Of a DNA stretch of 16,958 nt, positions 6,738 through 13,935 are shown piece by piece (within the stretch, counting starts at the first letter, position 1; each line of letters begins with the position of its first letter). A program made the translations under genes and the position numbers. Origin of the DNA: DATJZH01 sp035499215 (GTDB lineage: Bacteria; Actinomycetota; Actinomycetes; Streptosporangiales; Streptosporangiaceae); the NCBI GenBank assembly GCA_035499215.1, contig DATJZH010000229.1, forward strand, positions 1 to 16,958, given 5' to 3'. The notes under the pieces were generated by a model. That model did no database searches. It saw only the letters and a list, made by a program, of their open reading frames with translations, and was not told the origin of the DNA.

Positions 6738-8297
6738 ATGACGTCATTCCAGACCGCTGCGCCGGTCCCGGCAGAGGCCAGGGCCGCCGAGCTCAGGAGC
6801 CGGCTAGTTCCGCCCATCGGCGGCAGCGCGCTGTGGAGCTGGGCCGGCCCGCTGCTCGTCACCGCGTTCGGGACTTTCCTGCGCTTCTACCGGCTCGGCA
6901 TACCGCGTGCCGTGGTCTTCGACGAGACGTATTACGTTCCTGATGCCTACGGGATCCTCCGGCACGGCGTCGAGATCAATCACGTGCCTAACGTGAATGC
7001 CCTGCTCGTCGGCGGCGACGCGGCCATCCTCAGCCCGGGTGGCGAGTTCGTCGTGCACCCGCCGCTCGGCAAGGTCATGATCGCCGGCGGAGAGTGGCTG
7101 TTCGGCCTGACCCCGTTCGGCTGGCGGTTCGCCGTGGCGGTGATCGGCTCCGTCTCCGTCCTGATGACGGCCCGGATCGCGCGGCGGATGACCCGCTCGA
7201 CCCTGCTCGGCTGCACCGCGGGCCTGCTGCTGGCGCTGGACGGCCTCGAGCTGGTGCTGAGCCGCACCGCCATCCTGGACATTTTCGTCATGTTCTGGGT
7301 TCTTGCCGCGTTCGGCCTGCTGATCATCGACCGGGACCGGAGCAGGAGCCGGCTCGCGGCCGCCGCAGCGGCCCGCACCGACGACCGCCGCGGTCCCGGG
7401 CTCGGGATCCGCTGGACACGCGTGCTGGCAGGCCTGTGCCTGGGCTGCGCCTTCGCGTCCAAATGGAACGGCATCTATTTCGTCCCGGCTTTCGCCGTGC
7501 TCGCGGTCGCCTGGGACTTCGGCGCGCGGCGCGCGGCGGGTTTCGCCAGTCCGGGTTACGGGGTGCTCAGAAGCGAGGGAAAGTGGATTCCCGTCTGGTT
7601 CGGGCTGCTGCCCCTGGCGGCCTACCTTGCATCCTGGACCGGCTGGTTCGCCACCAGCGACGGCTACGACCGGAACTGGGCGGCCCGGCACGGCAATCAC
7701 GCGGCGATCTGGTCGGCGCTCGACTCGCTGTATCAGTACAACAAGGAGATGCTGCAGTTCGGGCTGGGCCTGACCGCCACTCAGACGTACAAGTCGCAGC
7801 CGTGGACCTGGCTGGTACTCGGCAGGCCGGTGTCGTTCTTCTATGCGACGCCGCACACCTGCGGGGCTGCCAGCTGCTCCCAGGAAGTTCTGGCCATCGG
7901 CACGCCGCTGATCTGGTGGGCGTCGATCCCTGCGCTGCTGCTGTGCCTGGCCTGGTGGCTGACCCGCAGGGACTGGCGGGCCGGGGCGGTGCTCGTCGGC
8001 GTCGCGGCGGGCTGGCTGCCGTGGTTCTGGTTCGCCTGGCATGACCACCGGACGATGTTCTATTTCTACGCGGTGGCGTTCGAGCCGTTCCTGATCATCG
8101 CCATCACGCTGTGCCTCGGCCTGATCATCGGCCCGGCCAGGGCTGGCCCCGCCCGGCGCACGGCGGGAGCCGTCGTTGCCGGCGGCTACCTGCTCGCCGT
8201 GCTGGCTAACTTCGCTTACCTCTATCCGGTGCTCGCCGCCAGGGTCCTGCCGTACAGCGACTGGTTCGCCAGGATGTGGTTCCACAGCTGGATCTAG
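6738..8297 (+). CDS. pmt: Polyprenyl-phosphate-mannose protein mannosyltransferase (GT39)
   Basis: Pmt moves mannose from polyprenyl-phosphate-mannose to Ser/Thr of proteins being exported, at the outer face of the membrane. The 519-residue protein is polytopic, with about ten hydrophobic segments after a roughly 30-residue cytoplasmic tail. The family's catalytic acidic pair is seen in VFDETYYVPDAYG (D62, E63) in the first external loop. Other PMT marks are VVHPPLGK at 105-112, SRTAILDIF near 175-183, FASKWNGIYF, and a late HRTMFYFYAVAFEPF segment. It starts back to back with rsmI, the same arrangement as Rv1002c/Rv1003 in M. tuberculosis. An in-frame TGA three codons upstream fixes ATG 6738 as the first possible start. 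The 8-bp palindrome TGACGTCA covers codons 1-3. Confidence 0.95.
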   Translation: MTSFQTAAPVPAEARAAELRSRLVPPIGGSALWSWAGPLLVTAFGTFLRFYRLGIPRAVVFDETYYVPDAYGILRHGVEINHVPNVNALLVGGDAAILSPGGEFVVHPPLGKVMIAGGEWLFGLTPFGWRFAVAVIGSVSVLMTARIARRMTRSTLLGCTAGLLLALDGLELVLSRTAILDIFVMFWVLAAFGLLIIDRDRSRSRLAAAAAARTDDRRGPGLGIRWTRVLAGLCLGCAFASKWNGIYFVPAFAVLAVAWDFGARRAAGFASPGYGVLRSEGKWIPVWFGLLPLAAYLASWTGWFATSDGYDRNWAARHGNHAAIWSALDSLYQYNKEMLQFGLGLTATQTYKSQPWTWLVLGRPVSFFYATPHTCGAASCSQEVLAIGTPLIWWASIPALLLCLAWWLTRRDWRAGAVLVGVAAGWLPWFWFAWHDHRTMFYFYAVAFEPFLIIAITLCLGLIIGPARAGPARRTAGAVVAGGYLLAVLANFAYLYPVLAARVLPYSDWFARMWFHSWI

Positions 8298-8380
8298 CCG
8301 CGGCCGGGAGCCGGAACCAGCCGCTGCGGGGTGCTGGATTTCCTCCGCGACCGGCCCGCCGGGTCAGCCCAATCTCGCTC

Positions 8381-8399
8381 CGTAACGAGAATTGTTACG
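8381..8399. promoter_or_regulatory. Inverted repeat upstream of the ECF sigma gene
   Basis: CGTAAC and GTTACG form perfect 6-bp arms separated by seven bases (GAGAATT), 70 bp before the sigma-factor start. The region is AT-richer than its surroundings. Downstream, TAAGAT at 8436-8441 could be a -10 element (TANNNT), with GTGTTG at 8413-8418 as a poor -35 at 17 bp. The repeat would then sit immediately upstream of the promoter, as an operator or activator site would. I do not see the SigR-type promoter GGGAAT-N16-18-GTT. The regulator is unknown. Confidence 0.45.
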
Positions 8400-8468
8400 C
8401 AGATCACGCATCGTGTTGAGGCTCTGGCGCGTCTATAAGATGTACAGCCTCGATGGAGCGGAGACGTC

Positions 8469-9050
8469 ATGAGCCCGGCGGAGCAGTTGCGCGATCGCGA
8501 TGCGCGATTCGAGCAGGACGTCGTGCCCTATCACGGGCAGCTGTATCCCACCGCGCTCCGGATGACCAGGAATGCCAGCGACGCCGAGGATCTGGTGCAG
8601 GAGACGTTCACGAAGGCGTATGCCGCCTTCTATCAGTTCAAGCCTGGCACCAATCTGCGCGCGTGGCTGCACAGGATCCTGGCGAACACCTTCATCAACA
8701 GCTACCGCAAGAAGCGCCGCGAGCCGGTCCAGGCGCTCGGCCTGGACTTCGGCGACGACTGGACGACCGGCAGCGATCCGCTCTCCCCGCCCGCCATGTC
8801 GGCTGAGGCGCAGGCAATGGAGCGGCTGGCGGACTCCGACATCCTGCGCGCCCTGCGCGAACTGCCTGCGGAGTTCCGGGTGCCCGTCTACCTCGCCGAC
8901 GTCGAGGGCTATCCGTACAAGGAGATCGCCGAGATGATGGGGACTCCGATGGGGACGGTGATGTCGCGGCTCCATCGCGGCCGGGCGAAGCTCCGGGCGA
9001 AGCTGGCCGGCCATGCGCCCGGGCCCGCCCTGGCATCCGCGTCCCGCTGA
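8469..9050 (+). CDS. sigR: ECF RNA polymerase sigma factor, SigR/SigH-like
   Basis: This is a 193-residue group 4 sigma factor. Region 2 spans about residues 17-86 (ALRMTRNASDAEDLVQETF, then NLRAWLHRILANTFINSYRKK) and region 4 about 118-178 (LPAEFRVPVYLADVEGYPYKEIAE, then GTPMGTVMSRLHRGR). These blocks closely match the Streptomyces SigR / mycobacterial SigH group, which directs the thiol-oxidative (disulfide) stress response. The ATG at 8469 follows GGAG at 8460-8463 by five bases. Such genes are normally followed by rsrA/rshA, a small zinc-binding anti-sigma with HxxxCxxC. Here only 73 bp separate this stop from a convergent gene, and no such ORF is present. Control may depend on an unlinked anti-sigma or on transcription. 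Assignment to the SigR group is by motif recognition only. Confidence 0.92.
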   Translation: MSPAEQLRDRDARFEQDVVPYHGQLYPTALRMTRNASDAEDLVQETFTKAYAAFYQFKPGTNLRAWLHRILANTFINSYRKKRREPVQALGLDFGDDWTTGSDPLSPPAMSAEAQAMERLADSDILRALRELPAEFRVPVYLADVEGYPYKEIAEMMGTPMGTVMSRLHRGRAKLRAKLAGHAPGPALASASR

Positions 9051-9090
9051 CGGCTGCCTCAGGAACCCGGCAGCTTCGTCCCGTCCGGAG

Positions 9091-9108
9091 GCGGTGCCCG
9101 GGCACCGC
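9091..9108. terminator. Perfect palindrome between convergent genes (bidirectional terminator candidate)
   Basis: GCGGTGCCCGGGCACCGC is an 18-bp perfect palindrome, 40 bp after the sigma-factor stop and 15 bp before the stop of the convergent GT2-TagF gene. It can form a very strong GC stem in RNA from either strand. No U-tract follows, as is common for actinomycete terminators. A protein-binding site is the alternative. Confidence 0.5.
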
Positions 9109-9123
9109 GAGCAGGTGATCCCG

Positions 9124-12100
9124 TCAGGAGCCGAAGATCCGGTCACAGGCGCGAGCGCCCGCCTTGCCGTCGTCCAGCGGGCAGAATCTCGTCACGAAGC
9201 TGTCGTAGGCTGCCTGGTACCGGCCGGCCATGCCAGCCAGATCCTGGACCGCGGCCACAACCTCATCCGTGCTGGCCAGCAGCGGCCCTGGTGCCTCCGC
9301 CTCGAAGTCGAAATAGAAACCGCGCAGGTTGTCGCGGTACTGCTCAAGATCGTAGGTGAAGAACACCATAGGCCGGCCGGTGGCGGCGAAATCGAACATC
9401 GCCGACGAGTAGTCGGTGATCAGGGCATCGCTGATCAGGAACAGCTCGGAGATGTCCGGATAGCCGGTCACGTTTACCGCGAAACCAGGCCGCGTGCCGG
9501 CGGGCACGTCGTCGGCCATGTGATGATGACCGCGGATGAGGATCACGTAGTCGTCGCCGAGCTGCCGCCAGGCACGCTCGAGATCAAGCCGGAAGTCAAA
9601 GCGGTACCGGCCCGAAGCATAGTACTGGTCATCCCGCCAGGTGGGGGCGTACAGCAGCACGCGCTTGCCCGCTGGCACCCCGACCCGGCGCCGCACCTGC
9701 TCGGCGATCCGGTCGGCGTCGCCCGCCCGGAGGACGTCATTGCGCGGGTAGCCGGATTCATAGATCTCGCCGTCGAACCGGAAGGCGCGGCGCATGATCG
9801 CGGTGCTGAACGGGTTGGGCGACAGCAGCAGATCCCATTTGGCTACGTCTTGCGCCAGCTGGTCGAAATAGCTGGTGCCGCTGATGAACTGCGGCTGGGT
9901 GATGTCGAAGCCGATCCGCTTGAGTGGCGTACCGTGCCAGGTCTGTATGTAGACCTGGCCGTCCCGCTTGGCGTAGGTCGCCTGCATGTCATCGTTGGCG
10001 ATCAGGTACCGGCACCGGGCAAGTGCCTCCAGGTAGTCTTCGGTGCCTGCCAGGACGGCCCGCGCGCCCGCGGGCACCGGCACCGACCAGTCGTTCACGG
10101 CCCAGATGTGCTCGCGGTCGTCCCCGCGGCGGCGCAGTTCTTCGGCGATGGCCAGCGGGTTGTCGCCGCACTGCCTGCCTTTCCAGCTGACGAACATGAC
10201 GCTGTCGCGCAGCGGCAGCCTCTGCTGCACCGGGTAGTAGATGCCGCGCAGCATCCGCCGCTGGACCCTGCCGTGCTCTCTGCGCCGCAGGACGGGACTG
10301 ACCTCGATGATCGGGGTGTCGTAGCCGGAGGTGGTGAAGCGGTAGGTCTTCAGCCCGGAGGTGACCTTGGCGTCCTGCAGCTCGGCGAGCCTGCTGTGCT
10401 CGTAGGCGGGAACGACCAGGCCGCCACCGCTGTCGCCGACTCGGCGGACGCCGACGTCCCAGATGCCGTCCCGCAGCGGCAGGAACTGGCCGAAGGACGG
10501 CATCGCGCTCGCATCGACGTTGATCGTGAACCGGTCACCCTCGAGCTCGGCCCCGATGACGTGCTGATCGGTGGATCTGCGCCGCCGCAGCACGGCCTCG
10601 TAATCCTGACCGGCCGCGAACGGATAGCTGCCGCGCAGCGTCAGCCGTCCGTCGGGGCTCCACGCATGCTCCTGTATCACCGGCCGGCGTCCCCGCCGGA
10701 TCAGCACGACGTTGCCGTACCTGGTGTGCTCGACGGCGATCTCCCTGGTTCCCGCAGCGTAGCTGTATTCCGGCTGGCCTGGCGGGAACGCCACCCGGAT
10801 CCGCTCCTGGCCCTCCGCCCGGACGTAAAGGTCCCACTCGGTCGTCTCGGCCTGAGCATCATCGTCTGGCGGCCCGGCCTGAGCGTCATCGGCAGTCAGC
10901 CTGGCTGCCGGTCCGGCCTGAGCGTCGTCGTCTGGCGGCCCGGCCTGAGCGTCGTCGTCCAGCCGGCCGGCTGCCAGCAGCGCATCCAGCCGGACGGTGC
11001 CCGTCACCCGGACTTTTCCGGCGCCGATGGACTCGGCGGTCCCCGGCAGTGACTGCGTCGCGCCGCCCTTGGGCCGGGCTAGCAGCAGCCGGGCGGGGCG
11101 CCGGCCGGCGGCCCCCCGGGCAGCGGGCAGTTCCGCGTCTGCCTGCAGGCTCAGCTCGCCGCCGACCTCCTGGCAGCCGTGCAGCACGGCTGGGGTCGGT
11201 GCGACCCCGACGTGCAGCTGGCGCCAGACCCACCAGGCCCCGACTCGGATTCCAGGCGCCACCTGCCGGAACTCCGGGCGCTCCGCCGGTCCCGGCAGCG
11301 GAGTGTGCAAGCGGGCGGGCCGCCACACCCCGTGTCCACGGACCAGGATGAGGCAGTCCCAGTCACCGGTCAGCCAGCGTCCGCCGATCTTGAACAGCCG
11401 GGCCGGTATCTCGCAGCGGAACCCGGCCCAGTCGTAGGAGTACCGCTGCTTGCCCAGCAAGAGGCTGGCGTCGGGCCCCATCAGGAGGGCCGGATCCCGG
11501 AAGCGGAACGAGCGGGCGGGCAAGACGATAGGCGGGCGGAGCCGGGTGCGCGGCCGCAAGATCACGATCTTGGATGTGTACCGGCGCTTGTCGATGTCGA
11601 TGGACGGCACGAACGCGCAGCCGGTGATGACGAGGCTGTCCTGCTGCCAGCTGACGCCATCGATGCGGACGAACGGGTCAAGCTCCCGCCAGTGCGGCCG
11701 GTATATCCTGGCCGGTATCCTCAGTCCCGGGTCCTTGCGGAACGGCATGTCGGCGCGGATCCTGCCATGCTCCCGCACCACGGGCACGGTGCTGATCGGC
11801 TGCTCGAGCCGCCAGGCGTCGAACTCCATCAACTGGTCCAGCTGGCCCCGCGCCATCAGGTAGCAGGCGAGCTTCTGGCTGGCCGGCAGCGAGGCAAGCA
11901 CCCGCCGGTCGACCTGCCGCAGGTACTTCCCGCTCAGTTCGATGAACTCGGCCCGGTAGCCGTCACTGGTCCTGGAGAGCTCACAGACGTACAGCCAGAG
12001 ATCGTTGACCAGTGCCTTGCGCTGGTGCTGGCGAAGCAGCCGCGGCGTGCCGCGCTCGCGCAGGAACGCATCGATCGCCAGCAGGGCCGTGATCCGGTCC

Positions 12101-12786
12101 CTGAAGTTGCTGAGGTCCGTCCGCGACTGAGTTATCGACAGCGCGCCCGTGCCGCGCTCGCGCCAGTAATAGATGGTGTCGGAGATCACGTCGACGGACT
12201 TGGCGAGCACGTGCGCCTTGGTAATGGCCTGCAGGTCCTCCCAGATCATTCCCTCGGGGAAAGACAGCCTGCTGGCATCCCAGAACGACCTGCGGAACAG
12301 CTTGTTCCATACCGAGACATCGTAGAAGAGCTCCGGCGCCCGGCTGATGTGGGTACCGATAGAGCGGCCCTTGATCGCCTTGGCGTGCAGCGCCGACTGC
12401 GTGGTCCCAGCCGGGCCCACCCGTTCGACGTTGCCGGAGACGAAGTCGGACCCCGAGGCCTGCAGGGTGTGCAGCATGTGCTCGCAGGCGTGGCCAGGGA
12501 GCAGGTCATCGGCATCGACAAAGCCGAGGAACTCGCCCTGCGCTTTCTCGATGCCCCGATTGCGCGCATAGCCAGGCCCGCCATTGGGGACCTGCACCAG
12601 GATGAACCTCGGATCAGCAGCCGCCCGGGCCCGCGCGATTGACACGCTGCCGTCCGAGGAGCCGTCATCCACCATGATGACCTCGAGCTCGGTCAGTGTC
12701 TGGGCGGCGATCGACTGCAGGCAGTAATCCAGCAGATCCTCGTTGTTGTAGAACGGCACAACAATGCTGACCCGCGGTACCGTCAT
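9124..12786 (-). CDS. Bifunctional GT2 glycosyltransferase / CDP-glycerol glycerophosphotransferase-like protein
   Basis: This 1220-residue protein joins two transferases. Residues 4 to about 240 are a GT2 (GT-A fold) domain: SIVVPFYNN, VDDGSSDGS at 39-47, a DADD metal-binding motif at 91-94 and IWEDLQ near 181. Residues about 250-830 are a long, partly beta-rich linker I cannot assign. Residues about 860-1220 resemble TagB/TagF (PF04464): QTWHGTPLKR at 948-957, GYPRND at 1012-1017, YAPTWRDD, RGHHH at 1085-1089 and DISELFLISDALITDYSS at 1111-1128. Such proteins build glycerol- or polyol-phosphate cell-wall polymers. No other teichoic-acid gene is nearby, so donor and polymer are unknown. The frame is open upstream into the hydratase gene, but ATG 12786 has GGAGGAG seven bases before it and begins the GT2 fold. 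It lies 16 bp after the hydratase stop, suggesting one operon. Confidence 0.92.
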   Translation of the reverse strand: MTVPRVSIVVPFYNNEDLLDYCLQSIAAQTLTELEVIMVDDGSSDGSVSIARARAAADPRFILVQVPNGGPGYARNRGIEKAQGEFLGFVDADDLLPGHACEHMLHTLQASGSDFVSGNVERVGPAGTTQSALHAKAIKGRSIGTHISRAPELFYDVSVWNKLFRRSFWDASRLSFPEGMIWEDLQAITKAHVLAKSVDVISDTIYYWRERGTGALSITQSRTDLSNFRDRITALLAIDAFLRERGTPRLLRQHQRKALVNDLWLYVCELSRTSDGYRAEFIELSGKYLRQVDRRVLASLPASQKLACYLMARGQLDQLMEFDAWRLEQPISTVPVVREHGRIRADMPFRKDPGLRIPARIYRPHWRELDPFVRIDGVSWQQDSLVITGCAFVPSIDIDKRRYTSKIVILRPRTRLRPPIVLPARSFRFRDPALLMGPDASLLLGKQRYSYDWAGFRCEIPARLFKIGGRWLTGDWDCLILVRGHGVWRPARLHTPLPGPAERPEFRQVAPGIRVGAWWVWRQLHVGVAPTPAVLHGCQEVGGELSLQADAELPAARGAAGRRPARLLLARPKGGATQSLPGTAESIGAGKVRVTGTVRLDALLAAGRLDDDAQAGPPDDDAQAGPAARLTADDAQAGPPDDDAQAETTEWDLYVRAEGQERIRVAFPPGQPEYSYAAGTREIAVEHTRYGNVVLIRRGRRPVIQEHAWSPDGRLTLRGSYPFAAGQDYEAVLRRRRSTDQHVIGAELEGDRFTINVDASAMPSFGQFLPLRDGIWDVGVRRVGDSGGGLVVPAYEHSRLAELQDAKVTSGLKTYRFTTSGYDTPIIEVSPVLRRREHGRVQRRMLRGIYYPVQQRLPLRDSVMFVSWKGRQCGDNPLAIAEELRRRGDDREHIWAVNDWSVPVPAGARAVLAGTEDYLEALARCRYLIANDDMQATYAKRDGQVYIQTWHGTPLKRIGFDITQPQFISGTSYFDQLAQDVAKWDLLLSPNPFSTAIMRRAFRFDGEIYESGYPRNDVLRAGDADRIAEQVRRRVGVPAGKRVLLYAPTWRDDQYYASGRYRFDFRLDLERAWRQLGDDYVILIRGHHHMADDVPAGTRPGFAVNVTGYPDISELFLISDALITDYSSAMFDFAATGRPMVFFTYDLEQYRDNLRGFYFDFEAEAPGPLLASTDEVVAAVQDLAGMAGRYQAAYDSFVTRFCPLDDGKAGARACDRIFGS
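10849..10959 (-). repeat. 27-bp coding repeat (DDDAQAGPP) in the GT2-TagF linker
   Basis: Residues 610-646 read as four imperfect copies of DDDAQAGPP; the second is extended by a few unrelated residues and the last is truncated. The DNA units share CGGCCTGAGCGTCGTCGTC on the plus strand with few changes. The acidic, Ala/Pro-rich stretch falls between beta-type segments of the central linker and looks like a slippage-derived spacer. Confidence 0.85.
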
Positions 12787-12802
12787 GAGGGCTCCTCCCC
12801 CG

Positions 12803-13564
12803 TTATTCGCCGCGCCAGCTGGGTGTCCGCTTCTCGACGAACGCGATTGCGCCTTCCATCGCATCAGCCGAGGTGAACACCTGGCTGACGATCTCGTCCT
12901 GCCGCGCGAATGCCTCGTCGCTGTCCCAGTCGGCGCCCTGCGCGATGACTTGCTTGGTGACAGTGAGGGCAAGCGGAGCGCCGGGCGCGACGCTGGCAGC
13001 CAGTTGTCGAGCTCCCGCAAGTGCCTGGCCTGCCGGAACCAGCCTATTGATCAGACCGGCCTGGTGCAGCCTGGTAGCGGGGAAGCGCTCTCCGGTCAGG
13101 GCGATCTCCATCGCCAGGTGATACGGAATGCGGCGCGGCAGCCTGAGCAGGCCGCCGCCCCCGGCGACCAGCCCCCGCCGGACCTCGGGCAGGCCGAACG
13201 TAGCGGTCTCGCTCGCGACAATCAGGTCACAGGCGAGGGCCAGCTCGAACCCGCCTGCCAGAGCATATCCCTCGACCGCTGCGATGACCGGCTTGACTGG
13301 CGGCGCCTCGACGATGCCACCGAAGCCGCGGCCCTCCGCCAGCGGCGCGTCGCCCGCCAGGAATTCCTTCAGGTCGATTCCCGCGGAGAAGTCACCACCC
13401 GCCCCGGTGAGGATCAGGACGCGGACGTCGGTCCTGGCGTCAAACTCGTCGACCGCCCGGGCGATGGCGCGGGCTGCAGCACCATTGACCGCATTGCGCG
13501 CCTCCGGACGGCTGATCATGATGACGCCGATTCCGCCGTCGGCTTCGGCGATGACCTCATCCAT
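12803..13564 (-). CDS. Enoyl-CoA hydratase/isomerase (crotonase) family protein
   Basis: Crotonases hydrate or isomerise acyl-CoA thioesters, usually in beta-oxidation or amino-acid and aromatic degradation. From ATG 13564 the product has 253 residues, the normal size. Oxyanion-hole segments are FSAGIDLKEF and GYALAGGFELALACDL. Both catalytic glutamates of true hydratases are matched, one in FGLPEVRRGLVAGGGG and one in AMEIALTGERFPA, so hydratase activity is plausible. GAGGTGA lies nine bases before ATG 13564 and six before a GTG at 13567, which is an equally close in-frame alternative. ATG 13564 is preferred because it overlaps the stop of a tiny upstream ORF as TGATG. The GT2-TagF gene follows 16 bp downstream. 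Substrate cannot be read from the sequence. Confidence 0.93.
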   Translation of the reverse strand: MDEVIAEADGGIGVIMISRPEARNAVNGAAARAIARAVDEFDARTDVRVLILTGAGGDFSAGIDLKEFLAGDAPLAEGRGFGGIVEAPPVKPVIAAVEGYALAGGFELALACDLIVASETATFGLPEVRRGLVAGGGGLLRLPRRIPYHLAMEIALTGERFPATRLHQAGLINRLVPAGQALAGARQLAASVAPGAPLALTVTKQVIAQGADWDSDEAFARQDEIVSQVFTSADAMEGAIAFVEKRTPSWRGE

Positions 13565-13620
13565 CACTTCTCACCTCGGCTGGCATCGAAGACGATCGCG
13601 GAAGTTCCGTCGAGCTTCAT
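13564..13620 (-). pseudogene. Tiny 18-codon ORF, possible remnant of a short-chain dehydrogenase or leader peptide
   Basis: The translation MKLDGTSAIVFDASRGEK begins like actinobacterial short-chain dehydrogenases of the 3-hydroxyacyl-CoA dehydrogenase type 2 group, whose N-terminus runs close to MKLDGxSAIVTGGASGLG. It departs after ten residues and stops eight codons later. Its TGA overlaps the crotonase ATG as TGATG, a typical coupling overlap. Such a dehydrogenase would be a natural metabolic neighbour of an enoyl-CoA hydratase. I read it as what is left after an internal deletion, possibly now a leader ORF that couples translation. Chance resemblance over ten residues cannot be excluded. 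Confidence 0.35.
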
Positions 13621-13626
13621 GGGCGG

Positions 13627-13632
13627 AGCATA
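13627..13632 (-). promoter_or_regulatory. Candidate -10 element for the tiny ORF/crotonase/GT2-TagF unit
   Basis: On the minus strand TATGCT (TANNNT) ends six bases before the ATG at 13620, so a transcript would start at or beside that codon and be leaderless. No Shine-Dalgarno precedes the ATG, in keeping with this. A -35 match is weak. Confidence 0.35.
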
Positions 13633-13830
13633 CTTTGGGCTGCCAGACAGCCCCGTTGAACCGGCGGAACGCTGAATTGAAGCGCATCGGGAAGCAGCGC
13701 TAGCCGGGCGGCGTTACTTCCCACCAGCGGCATGCCAGGCAACGGGCCGGGCTGCCCTGCGCAGCGGCCGCGTCTGTGCCAGGGAGGATTGAGATACATC
13801 TCGAATTGCGCGACCTTACGCTGAGGGCAC
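13633..13830. other. Divergent intergenic region, no gene seen
   Basis: Together with the tandem array to its right this makes up the roughly 300-bp gap between the crotonase unit and the MFS gene. I see no supported ORF. It contains GAGAT-AC-ATCTC at 13791-13802, a 5-bp-arm inverted repeat that could be an operator. The string GAGATACAT from it recurs at 13883-13891 inside the tandem array in front of the MFS gene. Confidence 0.4.
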
Positions 13831-13910
13831 GCCGGGAGCCGGGAGCCGGGACATGCCGGGAGCCGGGACATGCCGGGAGCCGGAGATACATGCCGGCGCC
13901 GGGGATAGAT
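13831..13910. repeat. GC-rich tandem array upstream of the MFS gene
   Basis: The array is built from the heptamer GCCGGGA. After one lone heptamer (13831-13837), two exact 17-bp units GCCGGGAGCCGGGACAT lie at 13838-13854 and 13855-13871, followed by degenerate units of 20 bp (13872-13891) and 19 bp (13892-13910). It ends about 15 bp before the Shine-Dalgarno of the MFS gene, so it would fall in that gene's promoter or 5' leader. Confidence 0.85.
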
Positions 13911-13935
13911 GCGGCGCGGCCGCGCGGGAGGCAAC

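Noticed and set aside
6804..8285. 493-codon minus-strand ORF covering pmt
   Set aside because: It is antisense to a clearly conserved membrane enzyme, is very rich in Arg/Glu/Pro and contains no known motif.
9013..11052. 679-codon plus-strand ORF antisense to the GT2-TagF gene
   Set aside because: It has no recognisable domain and an odd composition, and it mirrors the codon structure of the true gene, as expected in high-GC DNA.
11179..12642. 487-codon plus-strand ORF antisense to the GT2 domain
   Set aside because: The opposite strand has clear GT2 motifs; this is a GC-driven shadow.
12787..13020. Extended N-terminus of the GT2-TagF protein inside the crotonase gene
   Set aside because: ATG 12786 has a strong Shine-Dalgarno and starts exactly at the GT2 fold.
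13831..13910. CRISPR array
   Set aside because: The units are directly adjacent with no unique spacers and no cas genes are nearby.
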